Shown in pieces: positions 16,379 to 25,090 of a stretch of DNA of 64,000 bases. Each line of letters starts with the position of its first letter. The first letter of the stretch is position 1. Both the position numbers and the translations under genes were made by a program. The stretch is from Brevibacterium picturae (GTDB taxonomy: Bacteria; Actinomycetota; Actinomycetes; Actinomycetales; Brevibacteriaceae). Under the pieces are notes generated by a model. The model searched no databases, was not told where the DNA came from, and worked only from the letters and a program-made list of their open reading frames with translations. The stretch spans positions 4,216,001 through 4,280,000 of the forward strand of contig NZ_LT629739.1 of assembly GCF_900105045.1 (NCBI RefSeq), in the 5' to 3' direction.

Positions 16379-19300
16379 TGGGCTTTTCGAATCCGCGCAC
16401 CCCCTGGTCCGAGCTGGCCCAGCGACTGGAAGGCAAGCAGGCCAGCGGCAAACAGGTCACAGACAGGCAGACGGTCGACAAACACACAGTCGACAAGCAC
16501 GCCGACGGATCCGACGCGCCCGCCTTCTCTCGACCCGACCGCCACCAGATGTCGGTGGGTCCCGGCGGCTCCGACGGCGCCGGCCGGTATTCAGGACTGG
16601 GCCAGGGGCCCGTCCTGCGCACCTCGACCGTCGAGTGGGCCGAGCTGCATGTGCACTCCCAGTTCAGCTTCCTCGACGGGGCCTCCGACCCCGAAGAGCT
16701 CGTGGCCGCAGGTGCCGCCGCGGGACTGACGTCCTTGGCGCTGACCGATCACAACGGTCTCTACGGTGCCGTCCGGTTCGCCCATGCCGCCGCCGAGGTG
16801 GGTCTGCCCACCGTCTTCGGAGCGGAGCTGTCCCTCGGGTTGGAGGAGAAGATCCCCGGCCAGACCGACCCCGACGCCACCCACCTGCTCGTCCTCGCCC
16901 GTGGAGTCGAAGGCTACCACCGACTCTCGACAGCCATCACCGAGGCCAACCTGGCCGGAGAGAAGAACCGACCCGTGTTCGGCCTCGAAGAGCTGGCCGC
17001 GATGAGCGGGGACTGGACGATCCTCACCGGCTGCCGCAAAGGCCCGCTGCGCCGAGCCCTGAACGACCCCGACGGCGGGCTCGGAGCCTTGCGGAAACTC
17101 ATCGATCTCTTCGGAGCTGAGCGAATCGCGGTCGAACTCAGCCGTGATGGGACTCCGGATGACGATGAACGGCTGCGCCACCTCGGCGAGCTGGCACAGC
17201 GCACCCATCTGCCGGTCGTAGCCAGCAACAGTGTGCACTTCGCCACCCGGGCACAATGGAAATCAGCACAGGTGAGAGCCTCGGTGAGGTCTCGGCTGTC
17301 CCTTGATGAGTTGGCCGGGTGGCTGCCGGCGACGGCGAATGCTCGGATTCACACAGGGGAGGAGATGGCCGCACGCTTCCCCCGCCAGGCCCTGGAGAAC
17401 GCCGTGGCACTCGGCCAGGAATGCTCCTTCGTCCTGAACTCGGCCCGGCCAGACCTCCCGCGTGCCCCGATGCCCGATGATCGTGGGGCCGAAGAGTATC
17501 TGCGTGAACTCATCGAGGACCGCGGTGCCAAGCGCTACGGGTCTCGGGCTGAGAATCCGAAGGCCTGGGCACAGCTCGATCGAGAGATGACCATGATCGC
17601 GGAGCTGGGGTTCTGCGGATACTTCCTCATTGTCTACGACATCACCGAATTCTGTCATCGGGTGGCCATCTTCTGCCAGGGAAGAGGCTCGGCGGCGAAC
17701 TCCGCGGTCTGCTATGTCCTCGACATCACCGCCGTCGACGCGGTCAAGCACGAACTCCTCTTCGACCGTTTCCTCTCACCGGACCGCAAGGGCTACCCGG
17801 ACATCGACATCGACATCGAATCGGGCCGGCGGGAGGAGGTCATCCAATACGTCTATGACCATTTCGGTCGTGAACGCGCCGCGCAGGTCGCCAACGTCAT
17901 CACCTACCGGGCGAAGTCGGCGATCCGCGACGCGGCCTTCAGTCTGGGCTACGAACCGGGTCAACAGGATGCGTTCTCAAAGGCCAGCAACCGCTGGTCG
18001 ACCCTGCCCGAGGCTTCCGATTCCCCGGTCCCCGCGCCGGTGCTCACGATCGCCGACGACCTCCTCGGCTCACCCCGTCACCTGGGCATCCACTCCGGCG
18101 GCATGATCCTCGCTGACCGACCCATCGGTGAGGTTGTTCCGATCGAGAAGGCCACGATGGGTCATCGCACCGTCGTCCAATGGGACAAGGACGACTGTGC
18201 GGCCATGGACCTGGTGAAGTTCGACCTGCTGGGGCTGGGGATGCTCACCGCACTGCACGAGATGGTCGCCCTCGTCCATCGGCACACGGGTGAGCTCATC
18301 GAACGCGCCCACATCGACGACGAGGACGAGCGTGTCTATGAAATGCTGCAGAAGGCCGATGCGGTGGGCGTCTTCCAGGTCGAATCGCGGGCTCAGCTGG
18401 CGACCCTGCCTCGTCTGCGGCCGGAGACGTTCTACGATCTCGCCGTCCAAGTCGCCCTGATCAGACCCGGCCCCATCCAGGGCGGTTCCGTCCACCCCTA
18501 TATCCGCAGACGGCAGGGCCTCGACGAGGTCGAGTACCTCCATCCGCTGCTGCGCAAATCCCTGGCCAAGACCTACGGGGTGCCGCTGTTCCAGGAGCAG
18601 CTCATGCAGATGGCCATCGACGTCGGCGGCTTCACAGGGGCCGATGCCGACCAGCTGCGACAAGCCATGGGATCGCGACGGTCGGAGAAGCGGATGGCCG
18701 AACTGGCGCAGAAGTTCCAGGCCGGATCTGCGGCCAAAGGAGTCGACGCCGAGACCGCGGAGTCGATCTTCTCCACGATTGCCGCGTTCGCCAATTACGG
18801 GTTCCCCGAATCGCACGCGATCAGCTTCGCGAACCTCGTCTACCAGTCTGCCTGGTTCAAATACCACCACCATGCGGCGTTCACCGTGGGTCTGCTGCGC
18901 AGTCAGCCGATGGGTTTCTACTCCCCGCAGTCGCTCGTCGCCGACGCCCGTCGCCACGGTGTGAGGATCCTGCCCGTGGACATCCGCCACTCGATGGCCG
19001 GCAGCGATCTCGAACGCCTCAAGACCGAAGACACCGAAGCCTCGGGCGAGTTCGGGATCCGGCTGGGGCTGGACTCGGTGGCCCACGTCGGATCCTTCGC
19101 CGAGGTGATCGTGACTGAACGCGCGAGGGCACCGTTCACCTCGGTGACAGACCTGGCGGAGCGGACCGGAATCGGGAAGCAGGCACTCGAAGGACTGGCA
19201 ACCTCGGGGGCATTGGCCTGCTTCGATCTCGATCGCAGGCAGGCGCTGTGGCTGGCCGGTGGAGTCGCGGGAGCGCACCCGGGCGTGCTGCCGGGAACCG

Positions 19301-19746
19301 CCACGATCTCCTCGGCGCCGGCCCTGCCGACGATGGATGCCTTCGACACGACCCTGGCCGAGCTCTTCTCCACCGGGATCACGGTCGAGGGGTACCCGAC
19401 CGAGATCCTGCGTCAGTCCCTGCTCGAACGCGGCTACGCCTCGACGGCGGATGCCGCGGCGGCCGCGGACGGGACCCGGATGACGGTGGCCGCCATCGTC
19501 ACACACCGGCAGCGCCCGGCCACCGCCTCGGGGATCACATTCATCAGCCTGGAGGACGAATTCGGGATGCTCAATGTCGTGGCCACAGCCGGACTGATGA
19601 AGCGGTTCCGGCCGATCGCGACCTCACGCAACGCCCTCGTGGTCACCGGGCTGATCCAGCGCGGGGGAGAGGCGGTCAGCCTCTATGCCCACAAGCTCAT
19701 CCCGCTCGAGGTGCAGTTGCCGACCAAGGCCCGCAACTTCCGCTGA
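16378..19746 (+). CDS. dnaE2: Error-prone DNA polymerase III alpha subunit DnaE2
   Basis: A 1122-residue C-family polymerase, close to mycobacterial DnaE2 in length. After an N-terminal variable region of about 80 residues with small VDKH repeats, the PHP domain begins at AELHVHSQFSFLDGAS. The palm contains YPDIDIDIES (catalytic aspartates) and the earlier GRGSAANSAVCY motif. An OB-fold lies near the C-terminus (MTVAAIVTHRQRPATASGITF). The start is ATG at 16378, overlapping the imuB stop; MGFSNPRTPWSELAQRLEGK resembles the known DnaE2 N-terminus. It performs translesion synthesis with ImuA' and ImuB after DNA damage. Confidence 0.95.
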   Translation: MGFSNPRTPWSELAQRLEGKQASGKQVTDRQTVDKHTVDKHADGSDAPAFSRPDRHQMSVGPGGSDGAGRYSGLGQGPVLRTSTVEWAELHVHSQFSFLDGASDPEELVAAGAAAGLTSLALTDHNGLYGAVRFAHAAAEVGLPTVFGAELSLGLEEKIPGQTDPDATHLLVLARGVEGYHRLSTAITEANLAGEKNRPVFGLEELAAMSGDWTILTGCRKGPLRRALNDPDGGLGALRKLIDLFGAERIAVELSRDGTPDDDERLRHLGELAQRTHLPVVASNSVHFATRAQWKSAQVRASVRSRLSLDELAGWLPATANARIHTGEEMAARFPRQALENAVALGQECSFVLNSARPDLPRAPMPDDRGAEEYLRELIEDRGAKRYGSRAENPKAWAQLDREMTMIAELGFCGYFLIVYDITEFCHRVAIFCQGRGSAANSAVCYVLDITAVDAVKHELLFDRFLSPDRKGYPDIDIDIESGRREEVIQYVYDHFGRERAAQVANVITYRAKSAIRDAAFSLGYEPGQQDAFSKASNRWSTLPEASDSPVPAPVLTIADDLLGSPRHLGIHSGGMILADRPIGEVVPIEKATMGHRTVVQWDKDDCAAMDLVKFDLLGLGMLTALHEMVALVHRHTGELIERAHIDDEDERVYEMLQKADAVGVFQVESRAQLATLPRLRPETFYDLAVQVALIRPGPIQGGSVHPYIRRRQGLDEVEYLHPLLRKSLAKTYGVPLFQEQLMQMAIDVGGFTGADADQLRQAMGSRRSEKRMAELAQKFQAGSAAKGVDAETAESIFSTIAAFANYGFPESHAISFANLVYQSAWFKYHHHAAFTVGLLRSQPMGFYSPQSLVADARRHGVRILPVDIRHSMAGSDLERLKTEDTEASGEFGIRLGLDSVAHVGSFAEVIVTERARAPFTSVTDLAERTGIGKQALEGLATSGALACFDLDRRQALWLAGGVAGAHPGVLPGTATISSAPALPTMDAFDTTLAELFSTGITVEGYPTEILRQSLLERGYASTADAAAAADGTRMTVAAIVTHRQRPATASGITFISLEDEFGMLNVVATAGLMKRFRPIATSRNALVVTGLIQRGGEAVSLYAHKLIPLEVQLPTKARNFR

Positions 19747-19787
19747 GCGGCGCGGATGACGAAACTGAGCGGCGCGGATGACGAAAC
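19744..19787 (+). repeat. 22-bp perfect tandem duplication at the dnaE2 stop
   Basis: The unit beginning TGAGCGGCGCGGATGACG and ending AAAC is present twice in a row (19744-19765 and 19766-19787). The first copy contains the dnaE2 stop codon. The remaining gap to metY (to 19914) contains an inverted repeat CGAAC-N7-GTTCG near 19815 but no riboswitch that I recognise. Confidence 0.85.
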
Positions 19788-19914
19788 ATGACGCCAAGTG
19801 ACACGAACATGACGAGTTCGCATGCGCACAGCCTGCGAGTCGAAGACAGTGGACACATCACAATCACTCGCGCGGACGACCACGGGCGAATCAGCCGTAC
19901 CCGAAGGAGACACC

Positions 19915-21237
19915 ATGACTCAGTCATTCGACACCCGTCAGATCCATGCCGGTCAGACACCGGACCCGACCACCGGGTCCCGTGCCCTGCCCATCCACCA
20001 GACCACCTCGTTCGTCTTCGACAGCAATGAGACGGCGGCGAACCGCTTCGCCCTCAGCGAGCTCGGCCCCATCTACACCCGCATCACCAACCCGACCACC
20101 GAGGTCGTCGAGAACCGCATCGCCGATCTCGAAGGTGGAGTCCACGCCGTGCTCACAGCATCGGGACAGTCGGCAGCACTGCTGGCGATCACGAACATCG
20201 CCGAGGCCGGTGACCACATCGTGGCCAGCTCCAGCCTCTACGGCGGCACCTACAACCTGCTGCATGTCACACTGCGCAAGCTCGGCATCGACACCACCTT
20301 CGTCGACGTCGACGACCTCGAGGCCTGGAAGAATGCGACCCAGGACAACACGAAGCTCTTCTTCGCCGAGGTTGTCTCAAACCCCCGCTCCGACGTCCTT
20401 GACATCACAGCCGTGGCCGACATCGCCCACCAGGCAGGTGTTCCGCTCTTCACCGACAACACCCTGGCCACCCCTTACCTGGTGCGTCCGATCGAGCACG
20501 GCGCCGACGTCGTCGTCCACTCCGCCACGAAGTACCTCGGCGGTCACGGCAACTCGATCGCCGGTGTCGTCGTCGACAGCGGAAACTTCGACTACGGAAC
20601 ACAGCCGGAGAAGTTCCCCGGCTTCAACGAACCGGACGAGTCCTACAACGGTCTCGTCTACGCCCGCGACCTCGGTGCCGATTCGCCGTTCGGTGCCAAC
20701 GTCTCCTTCGGCCTCAAGGCCCGTGTGCAGGGTCTGCGCGACCTCGGACCAGCAGCCAGCCCGTTCAACGCCTTCCTCATCGCCCAGGGACTCGAGACGC
20801 TGAGCCTGCGCATCGACCGCCATGTCGACAACGCGAACAAGGTTGCCACCTACCTCGAAAACCACGAGCAGGTCAGCCGGGTCGCCTTCGCCGGACTCGA
20901 GTCCAGCCCCTGGCACGACAAGGCCGAGAAGTACCTGCCCAATGGTGTCGGATCGGTTCTGGCCTTCGACATCGCCGGTGGCTACGATGCCGCTGTGGCC
21001 TTCGTCGATGCGCTCGAACTCCACTCACACGTGGCCAACATCGGTGACGTCCGCTCCCTGGTCATCCACCCGGCGTCGACGACTCACTCGCAGCTGGGCG
21101 AAGAGGCACAGGTCGCCGCCGGCGTGAACCCGGCTCTCGTGCGTCTGTCCGTGGGCCTTGAAGGCATCGACGACATCATCGCCGATATCGACAAGGGCTT
21201 CGCCGCTGCTGCAGCGAACGCGTCGGCCGCCGCCTGA
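19915..21237 (+). CDS. metY: O-acetylhomoserine sulfhydrylase MetY
   Basis: A 440-residue PLP-dependent enzyme of the Cys/Met metabolism family. It begins with the family block FDTRQIHAGQTPDPTTGSRA, has the YTRITNPTTEVVENRIADLE motif near residue 55, and the PLP lysine in VVHSATKYLGGHGNSIAG near 210. Length exceeds that of cystathionine synthases and fits MetY. It makes homocysteine from O-acetylhomoserine and sulfide. The start is ATG at 19915 with GAAGGAGA 5 bases upstream. metX follows after one base, so the pair is co-translated. Confidence 0.95.
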   Translation: MTQSFDTRQIHAGQTPDPTTGSRALPIHQTTSFVFDSNETAANRFALSELGPIYTRITNPTTEVVENRIADLEGGVHAVLTASGQSAALLAITNIAEAGDHIVASSSLYGGTYNLLHVTLRKLGIDTTFVDVDDLEAWKNATQDNTKLFFAEVVSNPRSDVLDITAVADIAHQAGVPLFTDNTLATPYLVRPIEHGADVVVHSATKYLGGHGNSIAGVVVDSGNFDYGTQPEKFPGFNEPDESYNGLVYARDLGADSPFGANVSFGLKARVQGLRDLGPAASPFNAFLIAQGLETLSLRIDRHVDNANKVATYLENHEQVSRVAFAGLESSPWHDKAEKYLPNGVGSVLAFDIAGGYDAAVAFVDALELHSHVANIGDVRSLVIHPASTTHSQLGEEAQVAAGVNPALVRLSVGLEGIDDIIADIDKGFAAAAANASAAA

Positions 21238-21238
21238 C

Positions 21239-22273
21239 ATGCCCACCCAGAGCACCTCCGTCGAGCGAATTCTGGGCTTCGTCACAGAATCCGGACACAC
21301 GTTCGGAACTGTCGAGGTCGCCTACGAAACCTTCGGCACACTCAATGCCGACCGCAGCAATGCGGTCCTGGTCGAACACGCCCTGACCGGCGACACCCAC
21401 GTCACCGAATGGTGGGCAGGGGTCGTCGGTCCCGGCGAGGCGATCGACACGAACGAATACTTCGTGGTGTGTGCGAATTCGCTCGGCGGGTGCTCGGGAA
21501 CCACCGGACCCCAGTCGCTCTACGATGACGGACTGCCCTATGGGTCCAGGTTCCCCGCAGTCACGATCCGCGATATGGCCCGCCTGGAGCACAATCTCGC
21601 TCAGATACTTGGAATCGATTTCTGGCATGCCGTCATCGGCGGATCGATGGGCGGAGCCAGAGCCCTCGAATTCGCACTCCTCGATAAGCGCAAGGTGAAC
21701 AAGTGCGCGATCATCGCTGCACCGGCCTTCTGCGAAGCCGATCAGATCGCCTGGGCGATGATGCAGGAACGCGCGATCGAACTCGACCCCGACTACTACT
21801 CCGGTGACTACACCGCAGTTGGTCGCTTCCCCGCCCAGGGCCTGGGCCTGGCACGCCAGATCGCCCATCTGACCTACCGCAATGATGCGGAGCTCAATCA
21901 CCGGTTCTCCAGTCGACGCAGATCGCCTGACTACTACGAGGTCACCTCGTACCTCGACCACCAGGCGAAGAAGCTCACCGCCCGTTTCGACCCGCACAGC
22001 TACGTCGTCCTCTCCCGCGCACTGCGCGACCACGACGTGCGCATCGGGCGCTCACCTGACATGGCCACCTCGTTGGCCGAAAGCTGCACCGACAACCTCG
22101 TCGTCTCGGTTTCCTCGGATCGCCTGTTCCCACCCGCTCAGGTCGAACTGCTCGCGCAGAACCTGCCTGGAGCGGTGAACCACCACGTCATCGAATCCGC
22201 CGTCGGCCATGACGGCTTCCTCACGGAGACCGCCGCGATCTCATCGGCGCTGAGGGACTTCCTCAGCGCCTGA
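21239..22273 (+). CDS. metX: Homoserine O-acetyltransferase MetX
   Basis: A 344-residue alpha/beta-hydrolase-fold acyltransferase. The nucleophile elbow is GGSMGGARALEFAL near residue 140, and the oxyanion block is NEYFVVCANSLGGCSGTTGP near 72. The catalytic Asp lies in SSDRLFPPAQ near 298 and the His in VGHDGFL near 323. It activates homoserine with acetyl-CoA to give the substrate of the upstream MetY. The start is ATG at 21239, 1 bp after the metY stop. A terminator follows. Confidence 0.95.
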   Translation: MPTQSTSVERILGFVTESGHTFGTVEVAYETFGTLNADRSNAVLVEHALTGDTHVTEWWAGVVGPGEAIDTNEYFVVCANSLGGCSGTTGPQSLYDDGLPYGSRFPAVTIRDMARLEHNLAQILGIDFWHAVIGGSMGGARALEFALLDKRKVNKCAIIAAPAFCEADQIAWAMMQERAIELDPDYYSGDYTAVGRFPAQGLGLARQIAHLTYRNDAELNHRFSSRRRSPDYYEVTSYLDHQAKKLTARFDPHSYVVLSRALRDHDVRIGRSPDMATSLAESCTDNLVVSVSSDRLFPPAQVELLAQNLPGAVNHHVIESAVGHDGFLTETAAISSALRDFLSA

Positions 22274-22325
22274 TCGCCTTCCGGCACGGGAGAGGGCACG
22301 GGGAGAAGGCGAGCACAGCAGAACG

Positions 22326-22365
22326 TGAGAGGGCCGTGCGGCTGATCAGCCGCACGGCCTTCTCA
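22326..22365 (+). terminator. Terminator between metX and the acyl-CoA dehydrogenase gene
   Basis: An 18-bp stem with one mismatch (22326-22343 with 22348-22365) closes the loop GATC. It is GC-rich with little T-tract and lies between convergent genes, so it probably works both ways. Confidence 0.8.
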
Positions 22366-22381
22366 CTGACTGTCGAGACCT

Positions 22382-24448
22382 CTAGCTTCCGGACTTCGCC
22401 TTGCGGCCGTCCTTCTCAGCGGCCTTCCGTGCCGCCTTCGCAGCCTTGCGCAGCTGCTTCTCCGGGACCGCATAGTCTTCCTGGGCACGGGAATGGCGGT
22501 AGTAGTCGGCGGCTTCGGTCTGTCTCTCGGCCTCAACGCCTGTCGCAATCGTGGCGCGGCGGTGATCATCGCCGTAACCAAAGGCATCCACCAGGTCCAC
22601 AGCATTGGCGGACAGCTTCGCACACAGGCGGTTGAGCGTCTCATTGAGCTGACGTGCGCGCAGCATGGGCAAGCGACCATACATGAGGTGCCAGCCGACG
22701 TGCTTCTCGATGAGACTGAGTCCGTAGGTATCCCGCAATCGCCGGAACAGCTTGTTCTGGTCAGGGTCGGTCTGGTCCTTCATCGCCTCATCGAGGGCCT
22801 TCCACTTCTCCAGCTCGACGTAGGCGCGCGCCATCTCGATGAATTCGTGCTGATTGGAGTTGAACAGGTCCGCGGCATCGGCCGCCGACATCTTCATCGC
22901 CGGGCGTAGAGCCTGGGCGAGTCCGGAGACCATGACCTCGAGCCTGGTTTCGAGCAGTGAGCGCTGCAGGCGACCCGATCGGATCCTCTTCTCGCCGAGG
23001 TTCGGGGTGAATACGTCGGAGATTGCGAGCCCCGCATTTGCCAATCCGGTGCGGTAGAGCGTGTGCTCGGCCGCCTGAGTGCCGATGTAGCGGGCTGCCC
23101 CGCCGACGTCGATATTGGCGAATTCCTTCGCATAGTCACCGAGGAGGCGCTTGGCCGCCAGCTGCAGGAGGACAGTGTTGTCGCCTTCGAACGTGGCATA
23201 GATGTCGAGGTCGGCGCGCAGTCCCACGAGACGGTTCTCGGCCATGTAGCCGGCCCCGCCACAGGCCTCCCGGCATTCTTGGATGACGTCGAGGGCCATC
23301 CATGTCGTGTCAGCCTTGAATGCCGCGGCGCGGGTTTCGAGCAGGGCGCGATTCTCCTCGCTGCCGTCGGCACCGGAGAAGACTTCCTCGAAGGAGGTGA
23401 GCAGCTTGTCGTGGGCGAAGGCCGAGGCATAGACCGAGGCGATGGCCGGCATCAGACGGCGCTGATGTTGCTGATAGTCCAAGAGGGTGGTCTCGTTGAT
23501 GTCGTCGACGGTGGTGAACTGTTTGCGCTCGAGTCCGTAGCGCACGGCGATGTCGAGGGCCAGCTTCGAGGCCACGATGGCGGCACCGTCGAGGGAGACC
23601 CGCCCCTGGACCAGGGTTCCGAGCATCGTGAAGAAACGACGACCCGGGGAATCGATGGGGGAGGAGTATTCGCCTGCCGCAGTCACGGCACCGTAGCGGT
23701 CGAGGAGGTTGAACCGGGGAATGTGCACCTGGTCGAAGGCGATCCGTCCGTTGTCGACGCCCTTGAGGCCGCCCTTGTAGCCGTCGTCCTCGGTGCTGAT
23801 GCCCGGCAGGGTCTGGCCGTCCTCATCGCGGATCGGCACGAAGAACGCGTGCACACCATGGTTGACGCCACCGGTGATGAGCTGGGCGAAGACCACCGCA
23901 GCGCGTGCGTCCCGCGCGGCGCTGCCGATGAACTCTTTGGTCGCGGCGCGGAAAGGGGTGTCGATGACGAACTCCTCATCCTCGGCCACATAGGTCGCCG
24001 TGGTGCCGACCGCAGCCACATCGGAACCGTGTCCGATCTCCGTCATCGCGAACGAGCCCAACAGCTCGCCGCTCTGTGCGGCCAACAGCCAGGCATCGTG
24101 CTGTTCGGGATTGCCCAGGTGCAAGATCGCGCCGCCGAAGAGTCCGAACTGGACACCGGCCTTGACCTGGAGGCTGGGCGAAGCGGTGACGGTCTCTTCG
24201 AACGCGGCAATGTTCGCCGCATGCTCATTACGGCCGCCCAGAGATTCCGGCAGGCTGAGCTTCGGCAGGCCGGTGTCCGCCATGAGTCCGACACTGGTGA
24301 GTGTCTTCGCCCGGGCAGTCTCGAGGTCATCGGCCGGATCTTCGTGGGTGGTCTCATCGAGCGCCAGGGACCGGCCCTGGCGTCGTGCCGCGGCCCACCG
24401 TCCGTCGAGGACGGTGTTGATCGCCTGTGGATCAAGGGAAAGCTTCAT
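22382..24448 (-). CDS. Acyl-CoA dehydrogenase (FadE5-like, long form)
   Basis: A 688-residue acyl-CoA dehydrogenase/oxidase-type flavoprotein. The FAD-binding middle domain has GSFAMTEIGHGSDVAAVGTTATY near residue 140, and the C-terminal domain has ECREACGGAGYMAENRLVGLRADLDIYATFEGDNTVLLQL near 390. The last 20 residues are Lys/Ala-rich. Length is between classical acyl-CoA dehydrogenases (about 400) and FadE5-type enzymes (about 610), with an added C-terminal segment. Its ATG overlaps the TetR stop (ATGA), so regulator and enzyme are coupled. The neighbourhood (thiolase, FabG4, HtdX) matches mycobacterial Rv0241c-Rv0244c and points to fatty acyl-CoA metabolism. Confidence 0.85.
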   Translation of the reverse strand: MKLSLDPQAINTVLDGRWAAARRQGRSLALDETTHEDPADDLETARAKTLTSVGLMADTGLPKLSLPESLGGRNEHAANIAAFEETVTASPSLQVKAGVQFGLFGGAILHLGNPEQHDAWLLAAQSGELLGSFAMTEIGHGSDVAAVGTTATYVAEDEEFVIDTPFRAATKEFIGSAARDARAAVVFAQLITGGVNHGVHAFFVPIRDEDGQTLPGISTEDDGYKGGLKGVDNGRIAFDQVHIPRFNLLDRYGAVTAAGEYSSPIDSPGRRFFTMLGTLVQGRVSLDGAAIVASKLALDIAVRYGLERKQFTTVDDINETTLLDYQQHQRRLMPAIASVYASAFAHDKLLTSFEEVFSGADGSEENRALLETRAAAFKADTTWMALDVIQECREACGGAGYMAENRLVGLRADLDIYATFEGDNTVLLQLAAKRLLGDYAKEFANIDVGGAARYIGTQAAEHTLYRTGLANAGLAISDVFTPNLGEKRIRSGRLQRSLLETRLEVMVSGLAQALRPAMKMSAADAADLFNSNQHEFIEMARAYVELEKWKALDEAMKDQTDPDQNKLFRRLRDTYGLSLIEKHVGWHLMYGRLPMLRARQLNETLNRLCAKLSANAVDLVDAFGYGDDHRRATIATGVEAERQTEAADYYRHSRAQEDYAVPEKQLRKAAKAARKAAEKDGRKAKSGS

Positions 24449-25032
24449 TCGTCTACTCCTAGTTTTGCGGGCAGTGAGGCCCAGAGCCATTGACTGATTG
24501 CGGTGGCGAACTCATCGGGGTGACCGGGATCGGCCAGCCAGTTCTCGGTTGCGGCACGCACGAATCCGATTGCGCCCGCTGCCCACAGCTGCCCCTGTGA
24601 TCCCTCGAGTTCGAGGCGGTCGGCAAGGAGCCCGGCGATCGAGTTGAAGAACCCGCCCGTCTCGGTGGGTGCGAAACGATTGACTGCGGTGTCGCAGAAT
24701 CGGTAGATGTTCGGTGATTCGGCGGCGAGCGCGACGAAGGCGCGGGTCATTTCGGTCAGTGCCTCCTGCGCCGAGGCTGCTGTTGCGTCGTCGAGTGACT
24801 TGGAGATGACATCCATCGCCCATTCGCCCATCGCCGCCTGCAGCCCGGCGCGGTCCGTGAAGTACCGGTAGAGGACAGACTTCGTCGTGCCCGAATGCTC
24901 CGAGATCTGCTCCATCGACAATTCGTCGCCGTGCACGTCGACGACATGCCGGACCGCGCGCAGCAACTCCCGACGCCTCAGGTCGCGGTGCTGCTGCCAC
25001 CGAGTGGACCGACCGTCTGTGAGCGATTTCAT
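24445..25032 (-). CDS. TetR-family regulator of the acyl-CoA locus
   Basis: A 195-residue TetR-like protein. The N-terminal helix-turn-helix is SMEQISEHSGTTKSVLYRYFTDRAGLQAAMGEWA (about residues 39-72), and the remaining alpha-helical domain would bind a ligand, presumably an acyl-CoA. It starts at ATG 25032, inside the left arm of a large inverted repeat. It is divergent from the thiolase operon and co-transcribed with the acyl-CoA dehydrogenase. This layout suggests autoregulation and control of both arms. Confidence 0.9.
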   Translation of the reverse strand: MKSLTDGRSTRWQQHRDLRRRELLRAVRHVVDVHGDELSMEQISEHSGTTKSVLYRYFTDRAGLQAAMGEWAMDVISKSLDDATAASAQEALTEMTRAFVALAAESPNIYRFCDTAVNRFAPTETGGFFNSIAGLLADRLELEGSQGQLWAAGAIGFVRAATENWLADPGHPDEFATAISQWLWASLPAKLGVDE

Positions 25033-25064
25033 GTGACAGACAGTATCAGGTACTGTCGGTAACA
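25032..25064. promoter_or_regulatory. TetR operator between the divergent acyl-CoA operons
   Basis: Two 14-bp arms (TGTGACAGACAGTA at 25032-25045, and the reverse complement of TGTTACCGACAGTA at 25051-25064) match at 12 of 14 positions around TCAGG. The inner seven bases of each arm are perfect (GACAGTA/TACTGTC). The left arm covers the TetR start codon; the right arm lies 26 bp before the thiolase ATG. Confidence 0.82.
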
Positions 25065-25090
25065 GTTAAATCCATATATCGGAGGTGCAA

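Noticed and set aside
18070..19506. A 478-codon minus-strand open frame inside dnaE2
   Set aside because: Shadow of the dnaE2 codon pattern; no motif and no ribosome-binding site.
19788..19914. SAM riboswitch or other RNA element upstream of metY
   Set aside because: The interval is short and lacks the conserved SAM-II/SAM-IV cores; only a weak CGAAC-N7-GTTCG inverted repeat is visible.
23063..24493. 476-codon plus-strand frame opposite the acyl-CoA dehydrogenase
   Set aside because: The minus strand encodes clear acyl-CoA dehydrogenase motifs; the plus frame is a shadow.
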